Of a stretch of DNA of 19,840 bases, positions 1 through 6,702 are shown piece after piece. A model generated the notes under the pieces. It was given only the letters and a program-made list of their open reading frames with translations. It made no database searches and was not told the DNA's origin. Positions within the stretch are counted from its first letter, which is position 1. Each line of letters starts with the position of its first letter. The DNA comes from Verrucomicrobiota bacterium. GTDB lineage: Bacteria; Verrucomicrobiota; Verrucomicrobiia; Chthoniobacterales; UBA10450. Both the position numbers and the translations under genes were made by a program. The stretch lies in assembly GCA_003218525.1 (NCBI GenBank), contig QHNU01000060.1, positions 457-20,296 on the forward strand, in the 5' to 3' direction.

Positions 1-1396
1 CAAAAATATTTCCGAAGTTGTTACCGCGCGATTTCGTCAACATCCCGGCCAGGAAAATGCCAAGGACCGAGCCGTAGGTATAACCGTAGATTCCGAGCAC
101 GATCGGAATGATGCGCACGTTCGGCAACACAATCACAAAATAGGACGTAGCCGACGCCACGATGATCATCAGAACGGAAAAAGCGACCGTGGCCCAACGC
201 ACGGTGCGCAAACTTTCTTCGCCGGTCGCGCCGGGATTGATATAGGGCTCATACCAATCGCGAGTGAAACTGGTGGCGAGCGCGTTGATCGCGGTGCTAA
301 GCGAGCCCATGGCCGTGGCGAAAATGCCCGCAAGCAGCAATCCCCGGAGGCCGGTCGGCATTTTGGTGAGAATGAAATGGCAAAAGATATCAGGCGAATT
401 AGGAAGATTCGGGTCGGGGTTCACTTGATAGTAAACCCAGAGCAAAAGCCCGATGCTTAAGAACGTGAGCGCAATCGGAATATCGGCGAGTCCGGACAGG
501 ATGAGTGAACGGCGACTGCGGCGAACATCGGGCGCGGTCAGCATCCGCTGCACCATGTCTTGATCGGTCCCGTGCGTTGCCATGGTGATGAAGGTCGATC
601 CGATGAGTCCGGCAAAAATCGTGTATTCAATTTCGAACATCCCTTTCCACCTTTCCCATCCGTGTTTCGCCGGATTGAGACCGGTCGTGATGATGTCGGA
701 CAAATGAAAACCGCCGTGAAGTTCAGCGATTTTGTGCCAACCTCCGGGAATCGCGCTGTAAAGTAACGCGAGCGCGGTCAGGGCGCTGCCGATCATGATT
801 GAAGCCTGGATGAAATCCGTCCAAATAACGGCTTTGATGCCGCCGAGCGTCGTGTAAATCGCCGTCACGATCACGATCACCACCGTTGCGCCGATGTAGA
901 TAAAAAGCGTTTCGGTTTGTCCAGGGCGGACACCGCGAATCATTTCATAGGCGAGGACCAGGGCGATGGCCGCGGCAAACAATCGCGCGCCGGATGCGAG
1001 CACGCGAGTAAACATGAAAACGGCAGACGCGGCATTCTTTGTCGGGACGCCAAAACGCGCGGTGAGATATTCGTAAATCGAAAAGACTTTGTAATCGTAG
1101 TAGGGCTTGATGAAAATAAAGCTGACCAGAATGCGGGCCAGGATCGTTCCAAAAGCGAGCTGGATGTAGGTGAAATTGCGCAGGGCGTAGCCTTCCCCCG
1201 GAGTGCCGAAGAAGGTGCCAGCGCTGGTCTCGGCGGCGATAATGGACGCGAGCACGGCCCACCACGGAATGCTCCGGCGACCAAGCGCGAAATCCTCGAG
1301 ATCGCGTTCACGCCGGCCCATGCGCAGGCCGATGAAGATGATAATGGCGAAATAAGCGAAGAGGACGAGCGAATCGATCGCGAGCTTCGCGTTCAT
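1..1396 (-). CDS. Sodium:solute symporter family protein, partial (C-terminus beyond the window)
   Basis: I translated the minus strand by hand from the ATG at 1394-1396; the frame stays open for 465 codons to the window edge. The protein is a chain of hydrophobic segments. It carries the family glycine-rich early motif AETSAGTFFGTPGEGY (residues 55-70) and, at 181-197, YTTLGGIKAVIWTDFIQ, the classic signature of the sodium/solute symporter family (TC 2.A.21). Members are inner-membrane transporters that use sodium to import sugars, amino acids, nucleosides or organic acids; the substrate cannot be read from this fragment. Family members are usually about 500-600 residues, so perhaps 50-120 are missing. 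It is divergent from the glycosylase gene at 1520, with a hairpin repeat in the 123-base spacer. No Shine-Dalgarno is visible. The family call is firm; substrate and symbol are not. Confidence 0.9.
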   Translation of the reverse strand, partial: MNAKLAIDSLVLFAYFAIIIFIGLRMGRRERDLEDFALGRRSIPWWAVLASIIAAETSAGTFFGTPGEGYALRNFTYIQLAFGTILARILVSFIFIKPYYDYKVFSIYEYLTARFGVPTKNAASAVFMFTRVLASGARLFAAAIALVLAYEMIRGVRPGQTETLFIYIGATVVIVIVTAIYTTLGGIKAVIWTDFIQASIMIGSALTALALLYSAIPGGWHKIAELHGGFHLSDIITTGLNPAKHGWERWKGMFEIEYTIFAGLIGSTFITMATHGTDQDMVQRMLTAPDVRRSRRSLILSGLADIPIALTFLSIGLLLWVYYQVNPDPNLPNSPDIFCHFILTKMPTGLRGLLLAGIFATAMGSLSTAINALATSFTRDWYEPYINPGATGEESLRTVRWATVAFSVLMIIVASATSYFVIVLPNVRIIPIVLGIYGYTYGSVLGIFLAGMLTKSRGNNFGNIF

Positions 1397-1452
1397 CGGC
1401 GTTTAGGAAACAGAAAACGTGCCGCGCGCAAAGCGGTTTTTGTTTAGTTTGT

Positions 1453-1473
1453 CTGCCGCCGGGACGGCGGCAG
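1453..1473. repeat. Short perfect hairpin in the divergent spacer (REP-like)
   Basis: Arms CTGCCGCC (1453-1460) and GGCGGCAG (1466-1473) pair over eight GC-rich base pairs around a 5-base loop. The right arm runs on into CTAC, so read on the minus strand the element begins GTAGC, as does the hairpin at 19638-19692. It lies between two divergent genes, so it is not where a terminator would be expected. A dispersed palindromic repeat is my inference. Confidence 0.5.
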
Positions 1474-1519
1474 CTACAACGCAGCAGTAGCTTGCGGATT
1501 CGTGTTAGTTTGCGCGCCG

Positions 1520-2371
1520 ATGAAATTACGGGAGATCGCTGCACCGGATTTTGATCTCGCGATGACGCTCAATTCCGGTCAGGTCTTTCACTGGGAGAAA
1601 CAAGGCCACGGATTTCTCGGTGCCATCGGTGAGACACCGGTTTATGTCCAACAAGATGGCAGAACGCTGAACTTCGCCGGCCTATCGGCGAAGGCGATAG
1701 TGGATTATTTCGCGCTCGATCATCCGCTCGACGAGATTTGCGCGACCTTTCCAAAGGATGCGGCCATGAATTCGGCGCGTGAATTTTGTCGCGGGCTGAG
1801 AATTATTCGTCAGCCGACGTGGGAATGCCTGGCGACTTTTATTTGCTCCTCGATGAAACAAGTCGCGCATATCCGTCAAATTTCGGCAGCGCTTCGCCGA
1901 CGTTTCGGGACAGCGAAAAAGATTGTTGGCTGCAACGTTTTTACGTTTCCAGCGCCGGCGCGCCTTGCACGAACGAGTGAAAGCGACCTACGTGCGTGCG
2001 CGCTGGGGTATCGCGCGCGCAATTTGCTGATGACTGCGCGGCAGGTGGCGTCGGACGTCGCGAATCTCCAATCGTGGAATAACCTTTCCGACTCTGATCT
2101 GCGCAAACGGCTGTGCGATCTGCCCGGGGTTGGGACAAAGGTCGCGAACTGTGTGATGCTGTTCGCCTACGAGAGGAACAGTGCGTTTCCGATCGATGTC
2201 TGGATCGAGCGGGTACTGCGGGAACAATATTTCACGGCAGAGTCCAGAGTGACCGCGAAGACGCTGGCTGAGTTCGCAGCGACTTATTTTGGCGCGCACG
2301 GTGGTTACGCGCAGCAGTACCTTTTTCATTATACGCGTATGAGCGGGCAACGGATGAGAGAAATTTCGTGA
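1520..2371 (+). CDS. ogg: 8-oxoguanine DNA glycosylase / AP lyase, OGG1 type
   Basis: This 283-residue protein should excise 8-oxoguanine opposite cytosine and nick the abasic site during base-excision repair. An OGG-type N-terminal domain is seen at about 14-90 (NSGQVFHW, the counterpart of the human ASGQSFRW motif), followed by RQPTWECLATFICSSMKQVAHI at 98-118, matching the region of human OGG1 that ends in FICSSNNNIARI. The helix-hairpin-helix with LPGVGTKVANC (201-211) contains Lys207, the counterpart of the catalytic human Lys249. Asp226 in PIDVW corresponds to human Asp268. This arrangement is nearer eukaryotic OGG1 than MutM or Nth. An upstream in-frame GTG at 1502 would add six residues, but the ATG at 1520 gives the natural MKLREI start. 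Neither has a Shine-Dalgarno. Confidence 0.92.
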   Translation: MKLREIAAPDFDLAMTLNSGQVFHWEKQGHGFLGAIGETPVYVQQDGRTLNFAGLSAKAIVDYFALDHPLDEICATFPKDAAMNSAREFCRGLRIIRQPTWECLATFICSSMKQVAHIRQISAALRRRFGTAKKIVGCNVFTFPAPARLARTSESDLRACALGYRARNLLMTARQVASDVANLQSWNNLSDSDLRKRLCDLPGVGTKVANCVMLFAYERNSAFPIDVWIERVLREQYFTAESRVTAKTLAEFAATYFGAHGGYAQQYLFHYTRMSGQRMREIS

Positions 2372-2376
2372 GGTGG

Positions 2377-2400
2377 CTCGCATTCGCTCGGGATGACCAT
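2377..2400. repeat. Copy 1 of a degenerate 24-base intergenic motif
   Basis: This sequence, just after the glycosylase stop, matches 12217-12240 at 18 of 24 positions, with the shared core CGCTCGG-ATGAC. Both copies sit between genes. Similar CGCTCGG(A/G)ATGAC strings are familiar to me as intergenic repeats in several bacterial genomes, so a dispersed repeat is plausible, but two copies alone do not prove it. Confidence 0.4.
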
Positions 2401-2484
2401 AGCCCCTGATTTGTGCGAGGATAAGCGCTGCGATATCCTTCCGCTCGAGGCATGATGTGAAGACGGCGCGAGCGATGCTTCTTC

Positions 2485-2509
2485 GGCAGAGCGGCCACGA
2501 GGCTCTGCC
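2485..2509 (+). terminator. Hairpin followed by a T-rich tract, just upstream of the TonB-like gene
   Basis: Arms GGCAGAGC (2485-2492) and GCTCTGCC (2502-2509) form an 8-base-pair stem with a 9-base loop, followed by ATTGTTTTA. This resembles a rho-independent terminator for the glycosylase gene. It ends only nine bases before the ATG at 2519, so it would also occupy the ribosome entry region of the next gene if that gene were transcribed through it. A palindromic repeat is the alternative reading. Confidence 0.4.
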
Positions 2510-2518
2510 ATTGTTTTA

Positions 2519-3574
2519 ATGGAACGAAAACGGGAACGGCGAACTCTGTTACTGGCGATCGTGGCGTCGATCCTATTGCATTTCGCCGTCGCCATTTCGC
2601 TCGCCTCCTTCGGGGATAAACTTCAGCCGTCGCTGCCGGACGACGAAGAGAAACCATCAGAATTGACGCTGGTTGATCTGGCCCCGGCCCCGCCGGTGGT
2701 GAATAAGAACGCGCCGTTCATCGAAACTCCGGAGAACCGGCAGACCAAGGAAGAGCCAAAGGAAAAAACATTTGAATCGAACGCGAATTCCATCGGAGCC
2801 AGTGAATTGCCGGCGCTCGGAAACGCTCCCCTTCCGACACAGGAGGGAAAAGACCGCCCAGACCTGGATTTGGAGAATCAGCAGCATGCTTTGGCTCTTC
2901 AGGGATCTCAGCCTCAGCCTCAGCCTCAAGCGCAGACAACTCTGACGCCACCTCCGCCGACCGCCACCCCATCCCCGAGCGCGTCAGCTACCACGACACC
3001 ACAGCCAACGACCACACCAACTCCACAGCCTGAAGCAAGTCGCAGCCCCGAGCCGGACCAGCTCGCCATGCTCCGCGCTACTCCTCCGCCGGCGAGCGCT
3101 CCGGCGGAAGAAACGGCGTCGCCACCAGTAGCGGCACCGCCGCCCAATGCCAGGCCAACACCTCCCTTGCCTCAACAACCATCCTCTAGTTATCGGCGGG
3201 AACAGTCGAAAACGCTGTTGCAAGGTAACATTTCCAACCGCGGAATGGCCTCCGTCAACGCACTCGGAACGCCTCTTGGCCGCTACCAAAAAATAGTCGG
3301 AGACGCCATCGGATCGCGTTGGTACGGGTTGGTCGATCAAAACCGCGACCGCGTGAACATCGGCACGGTGCATGTTGAATTTGTGGTTGATCGGAGCGGC
3401 CACATCACGAAGCTGAGGATTCTTGAAAACAGCGCAGATGAATCTTTTTCTAATCTTTGCCTGCAGTCCGTTCAGGACGCGAGGCTGCCACCGATCCCCG
3501 ATGAGCTGGGTGCGACTCTGCCGTCGGATGGTTTGCCCGCGGACATGAGGTTTACGATTTACCCGAACCGATGA
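2519..3574 (+). CDS. TonB-like energy transducer with a long Pro/Thr/Gln-rich linker
   Basis: This 351-residue protein has a basic N-terminus (MERKRERR) and one membrane segment at about 9-31. Inside it, Ser17 and His21 reproduce the SxxxH spacing of Ser16/His20 in E. coli TonB, which couples to ExbB/ExbD. A long disordered, proline-rich region follows (about 55-225, with QPQPQPQ at 131-137), suited to span the periplasm. The C-terminal domain (about 250-351) contains a TonB/TolA-like stretch with VHVEFVVDRSGHITKLRILENSA (284-306), as in TonB C-terminal domains. The gene overlaps the ExbB/TolQ-like gene by four bases (ATGA), supporting a Ton- or Tol-type complex. The start is the ATG directly after the in-frame-adjacent TAA at 2517-2519; no Shine-Dalgarno is visible. 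Whether it serves TonB-dependent receptors or a Tol-like envelope role cannot be decided here. Confidence 0.8.
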   Translation: MERKRERRTLLLAIVASILLHFAVAISLASFGDKLQPSLPDDEEKPSELTLVDLAPAPPVVNKNAPFIETPENRQTKEEPKEKTFESNANSIGASELPALGNAPLPTQEGKDRPDLDLENQQHALALQGSQPQPQPQAQTTLTPPPPTATPSPSASATTTPQPTTTPTPQPEASRSPEPDQLAMLRATPPPASAPAEETASPPVAAPPPNARPTPPLPQQPSSSYRREQSKTLLQGNISNRGMASVNALGTPLGRYQKIVGDAIGSRWYGLVDQNRDRVNIGTVHVEFVVDRSGHITKLRILENSADESFSNLCLQSVQDARLPPIPDELGATLPSDGLPADMRFTIYPNR

Positions 3575-4284
3575 GCACCATTCTTTTTCTCGGAGCCGGC
3601 AATCCGCTACAGGACGTATTCGGATTTTTCCAACGCGGCGGCTTATTCATGTATCCGCTGCTGGCCTGTTCGATCGTGGCCGTGACGACAATTATCTTGC
3701 GGGCGTTCGCATTGCGGGAAAAAAATGTGATGCCGCTCGTGATTGAGAGCGAGATCGAGCGGCTGATGCCGGGTGGCAGCGCCGATCGGCTGGCGCGAAT
3801 TGTGGAATATGATAACTCCTCTTTGGCGCGGATCGTCCGCGTGGCTTTGCAACATCTGCGATCCCCTCGTTCAGAGAACGTGGAGGCGGTGCAAACCCGG
3901 GCCCGTCACGAGATGGTTATCCTGGAGAAGGGACTGATCGTGCTCGAAGTCATAGTTGGGATCGCGCCCTTACTTGGCTTGATCGGCGCCGTATCCGGTT
4001 TGGTCCACGTCTTTTCTCATCTGGGCTTGAGCTCGGGCGCCTCGGACACGCGACAGATCGCTCTGGGCATTGCCGAAGCTTTAAACGCGACTGTGTTCGG
4101 GCTTTCCATTGCGGTGCCAACCCTGGTCGCGTTTAGTTATTTTTCGAAGAAAGTCGAAGTCATGTCAGTGGAAATGGAAACGTTGGTCGTGGAATTGATT
4201 GCCAAGTGCTATTTCGGCCGATCTGGCCAGGAAACGTCGTCGGCAAGAGTCACCTCGCCATCGCGCGTGCCGGTCTCGACGTGA
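3571..4284 (+). CDS. MotA/TolQ/ExbB family proton-channel protein
   Basis: This 237-residue inner-membrane protein has three predicted helices at about 25-47, 123-147 and 168-191, the standard TolQ/ExbB topology with a large cytoplasmic loop between helices 1 and 2. Family motifs are visible: GIAPLLGLIGAVSGLVHVF (130-148), and IAEALNATVFGLSIAVPTLVAF (167-188), which matches the ExbB/TolQ ALxxTxxGLxxAIP pattern. With the ExbD-like partner it should form a proton-driven stator that energises the TonB-like protein encoded upstream. The ATG overlaps the previous stop by four bases, and the GTG of the ExbD-like gene follows seven bases after this stop, so translation is probably coupled. The tail after residue 216 is Ser/Arg-rich and looks disordered. 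ExbB versus TolQ cannot be settled from sequence alone. Confidence 0.88.
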   Translation: MSTILFLGAGNPLQDVFGFFQRGGLFMYPLLACSIVAVTTIILRAFALREKNVMPLVIESEIERLMPGGSADRLARIVEYDNSSLARIVRVALQHLRSPRSENVEAVQTRARHEMVILEKGLIVLEVIVGIAPLLGLIGAVSGLVHVFSHLGLSSGASDTRQIALGIAEALNATVFGLSIAVPTLVAFSYFSKKVEVMSVEMETLVVELIAKCYFGRSGQETSSARVTSPSRVPVST

Positions 4285-4291
4285 TGCTCTC

Positions 4292-4699
4292 GTGAATTTC
4301 TCCGTTCGGAAGCGCCGCGCGCCATCGATCATCATCGTTTCGCTGGTCGATATTCTCGTCATTCTGCTGATTTTTTTCGTGGTCTCGACCACTTTCAAAA
4401 AGGACCAGCCCGAGGTGCAGATCAATTTGCCGGAATCAAAAACGGCCACCAAAACGCCGGCCGAATTAGAACATGCCATCGTCAGCGTTGATGAGGTCGA
4501 CACGGTGAAATTGGACGGAAATCCTGTCGGTATTGATGAACTTCAGCATGCCGTGAGCGATCTACCGCCGGTCAAAAAAGCGTCGCTCGCCTTGCAGGCA
4601 GACAAGAAGGCGTCCTTCGGCATGATCATCAAAGTGATGGATGCATTGAAGCTGGCTGGGGTGCGCAATCTTCCGGCATTCACGCGCGAAGAGAAATGA
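4292..4699 (+). CDS. ExbD/TolR family biopolymer transport protein
   Basis: From the GTG at 4292 this is a 135-residue protein starting MNFSVRKRR. A short basic cytoplasmic tail precedes a single membrane helix at about 12-34 (IIIVSLVDILVILLIFFVV). Asp20 in that helix is the family's essential proton-carrying aspartate (ExbD Asp25). A periplasmic domain follows, ending in a conserved-looking SFGMIIKVMDALKLAGVRNLPA segment typical of ExbD/TolR. The open frame extends upstream to 4199, but that would overlap the preceding gene by 86 bases and put an atypical Arg-rich segment ahead of the helix, so the GTG seven bases after the upstream stop is preferred. The stop overlaps the deformylase start by four bases. 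Confidence 0.88.
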   Translation: MNFSVRKRRAPSIIIVSLVDILVILLIFFVVSTTFKKDQPEVQINLPESKTATKTPAELEHAIVSVDEVDTVKLDGNPVGIDELQHAVSDLPPVKKASLALQADKKASFGMIIKVMDALKLAGVRNLPAFTREEK

Positions 4700-5280
4700 A
4701 GCTGCCGATTTTGAACTATGGCGATGCCAGGCTGCGAGCAAAGGGAAAGCGAATCGAAGAAATAGACGAGACGATTCGCGAGCTCGCCAGCGACATGTTG
4801 GAAACGATGCGCGCGGCCAATGGAGTGGGATTAGCAGCCCAACAGGTCGGTGAAGCCTTGCAGCTCACAGTCATTGACGTTTCCCAGGCGACGGAGAGGC
4901 CGAGCACGATGGCGCTAAATGGCGTGGAGGTCGTTCCGAACGAACAGATGCCGCTGGTATTGCTCAATCCCGAGATTGAGATTGGACCGGAAAAGGAAAT
5001 CGCGGCCGAAGGTTGTTTGAGTTTCCCGGAAATTTCCGGGGATATCGAGCGATCGGTCTGGGCGAGAGTCCGCGGACAAACGCTCTCGGGCGACCCGATC
5101 GAGATTGAAGCGACCGGTTTGCTCGCCCGCGCTTTACAACATGAAGTGGATCACCTTAACGGCATTCTTTTCATTGACCGGATGAGCTCGGTGGCCAAAG
5201 CGGCGTTGGGAAGCCGGCTCAAACGTCTTCGAAAGGAAACGAGTGTGACATCGCGCGCGAAAAGCTACAGCGCTTTGTAG
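4696..5280 (+). CDS. def: Peptide deformylase
   Basis: This 194-residue metalloenzyme removes the formyl group from the N-terminal methionine of new proteins in the cytoplasm. All three deformylase motifs are present: motif 1 as GVGLAAQQVG (43-52), motif 2 as EGCLSFP with metal ligand Cys107, and motif 3 as QHEVDHLNG with ligands His149 and His153 and catalytic Glu150. Motif 1 usually reads GxGLAAPQ, so residue 49 (Gln for Pro) is a small departure. The ATG overlaps the ExbD-like stop by four bases, tying this housekeeping enzyme to an envelope operon. The last 16 bases overlap, tail to tail, the end of the minus-strand gene at 5265-5777. Confidence 0.96.
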   Translation: MKLPILNYGDARLRAKGKRIEEIDETIRELASDMLETMRAANGVGLAAQQVGEALQLTVIDVSQATERPSTMALNGVEVVPNEQMPLVLLNPEIEIGPEKEIAAEGCLSFPEISGDIERSVWARVRGQTLSGDPIEIEATGLLARALQHEVDHLNGILFIDRMSSVAKAALGSRLKRLRKETSVTSRAKSYSAL

Positions 5281-5777
5281 TCGACGGTGATGGTGCGGAA
5301 GGTGTGGGGTGGTTTCTCCGCCGAAAAATAAAAGAGCTCGAGCATGGTGGCGCCGACCATCCATTGGTAACCAACCAAAGTTTGGATCACCTCCGTGTCG
5401 GTATCGCGCGTGCGCGAGACGAGCTTACCGGTGCCGTATTTGCTATCGAAATAGCGGCGGATCGTGCCCATTTGTTCATTGTAGCGCTCAATCGACCAGT
5501 CGCCGTATTCATATTGAAGCTCTACCTCAATTAGCTTGCTGTCGCGAAAAGTGAACAGGGTGCGCTGCAATCCGGGATGGATGAGACCTTCGACCGTCCA
5601 ACTTTCACGGTTGCCGTCTTGTTTGCGATCGACAATGTGCGCCTTGGCGCCGGTCAGGACCGATTCCACCCGTCGCGGGGGATCGCCCCAGCGAAAGCCG
5701 AAGGGCGGAACCAACTCGTTGCTTGCCCAAACCGAGGTGAGTGCGACGAAAAAAACGCAAACCAGCGTGCGCTTCAT
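5265..5777 (-). CDS. Hypothetical exported protein, 170 residues
   Basis: I do not recognise a family. The N-terminus (MKRTLVCVFFVALTSVWAS) is a convincing signal peptide with cleavage near 18-19, so the protein is probably periplasmic or secreted. The mature part opens with PPFGFRWGDPPRRVESVL, a pattern I associate with small bacterial exported proteins that share an F.WG..p..V...L opening. It continues with alternating polar/hydrophobic stretches and aromatic residues suggesting beta structure. Its ATG overlaps the stop of the upstream Dabb-domain gene by four bases, so the two are likely co-translated. A TATAAT matching a perfect -10 box lies on the minus strand at 5789-5794, but I find no good -35, so an internal promoter is only a possibility. 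Confidence 0.7.
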   Translation of the reverse strand: MKRTLVCVFFVALTSVWASNELVPPFGFRWGDPPRRVESVLTGAKAHIVDRKQDGNRESWTVEGLIHPGLQRTLFTFRDSKLIEVELQYEYGDWSIERYNEQMGTIRRYFDSKYGTGKLVSRTRDTDTEVIQTLVGYQWMVGATMLELFYFSAEKPPHTFRTITVDYKAL

Positions 5778-6175
5778 TCGTTGCTAAAATTATAAACGAT
5801 GTAACGACGAACAAGTGGACGCAGCGCCGCTTCCACTACCTGCTGGTGACGTTGATTACGTTCGAACTTCTTCAGCGCGCCAGCATCCTTGAAGGTAATG
5901 ACAAGACCAATATCGAATGATTGTTCGACCGGGCGCGCGACTGGGAGGGAGCGGCCGACCCGGACATCGGATACGCCCTTGATTCGGCGAAACGATCGCG
6001 CGGCGCGAAGCAGAACATTTTGATCGTCGACGTTCCCTGGCCGTTTCAGCCAGAAAAGGACGACGTGCGAAATTTGTCCGCTGCGGCCAGGGGCGGCCTG
6101 GACCGAAGCCAATGAGAGCGCTGCAGCCAGGACGAAAATCGCGAGACGAATTGAAAATGCGGGTGGAGCATTCAT
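5774..6175 (-). CDS. Exported Dabb-domain (stress-responsive alpha/beta barrel) protein
   Basis: The 133-residue product from the ATG at 6173-6175 has a clean signal peptide (MNAPPAFSIRLAIFVLAAALSLASVQA). It is followed by a Dabb-like domain (PF07876 as I recall the family): ISHVVLFWLK (35-44), a VGRSLPV strand, and FDIGLVITFKDAGALKKFERNQRHQQVVE, which matches the family pattern of a conserved His-Val-Val strand and a final Tyr-x-x-x-x-x-His helix. Dabb proteins are dimeric ferredoxin-like barrels; many have no known function, and a signal peptide on one is somewhat unusual. The open frame continues upstream to 6520, but that stretch is low in similarity and unlike a protein start, so I take the shorter form. 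It overlaps the next gene downstream on the same strand by four bases. Confidence 0.78.
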   Translation of the reverse strand: MNAPPAFSIRLAIFVLAAALSLASVQAAPGRSGQISHVVLFWLKRPGNVDDQNVLLRAARSFRRIKGVSDVRVGRSLPVARPVEQSFDIGLVITFKDAGALKKFERNQRHQQVVEAALRPLVRRYIVYNFSNE

Positions 6176-6702
6176 TTTCGAACAGTTACGGTCGCGCATA
6201 ATCGGGGGCGGAACAGCAAAATTGAGTGGGAAATCTTCGAGTGAGCTTTGTTCCAGATCATCATGACTGAGGAGAAAACGGGCGAGTAGGCCGATGATTT
6301 TTTCAGTCAAGAATTTTTTGCGCGACGTGAAAAAATAAAAATTAGATTTTTTCTTGTCGGTCTTTTCTTCCGTTTCTAATCTCCAGCCGCTGGCAGGGAC
6401 CGAAGGAGCGCAGGTGTGAATAAAGTGTGAACAGAACTCAGCAATTTTGTAACCTCCCAGAGCAGAGCCGCAGAAGAATGCTTCAGGCGCCAGCCGGGTG
6501 TGATGGGTGCGGAATTTCAAGTTCCGCCGGAGGATCGAAACAAAACATCAGTTTTCCCTCGGTAAAATGGGTTTTGTCCACTGCGACGAGCCTATTTTTC
6601 GAAATTCCCGACGGCAGCGTCTCAAAAAGAGCAGAGAGTGCGAAATCGGCTTTTTCGCGCGGCGGGAGACCGAAAACGGCTGTTTTTTCCTGTTAACAAC
6701 TT
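6176..6702. other. Gene-free stretch upstream of dnaA; candidate replication origin
   Basis: No convincing gene lies in these 527 bases. An AT-rich patch at about 6296-6356 has phased A/T tracts, including ATTTTTT (6313-6319) inverted against AAAAAAT (6330-6336), and AAAAAT (6337-6342) against ATTTTT (6346-6351). Sixty bases on, TGTGAATAA (6415-6423) is an exact match on the minus strand to the relaxed DnaA box TTATNCACA. A second copy, TGTGAACAG (6426-6434, seven of nine), follows 11 bases later, one helical turn. A weaker site, TTGTCCACT, is at 6574-6582. AT-rich DNA, DnaA boxes and the dnaA-dnaN pair are the usual hallmarks of a bacterial origin. The number of boxes is low, so this remains a candidate. 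A small hairpin GCGGAA/TTCCGC is at 6509-6527. Confidence 0.45.

Noticed and set aside
917..1447. 176-residue plus-strand open frame
   Set aside because: It is antisense to the well-supported symporter gene, low in similarity to any protein and of highly charged, shadow-like composition.
1502..1519. GTG start for the glycosylase
   Set aside because: Adds only MLVCAP with no support; ATG at 1520 gives a normal N-terminus.
2926..3403. Long minus-strand frames opposite the TonB-like gene
   Set aside because: Gly/Val/Arg-rich shadows of the Pro/Thr/Ala-rich linker on the other strand.
4199..4291. Upstream extension of the ExbD-like gene
   Set aside because: It would overlap the ExbB-like gene by 86 bases and adds an Arg-rich segment unlike the family; the GTG at 4292 fits better.
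6176..6520. N-terminal extension of the Dabb-domain gene up to 6520
   Set aside because: The extension has no similarity and precedes a clear signal peptide; it also covers the AT-rich origin-like patch.
6427..6696. Small plus-strand open frame in the dnaA upstream region
   Set aside because: No recognisable motif or start signal; Ser/Arg-rich composition like a random frame.
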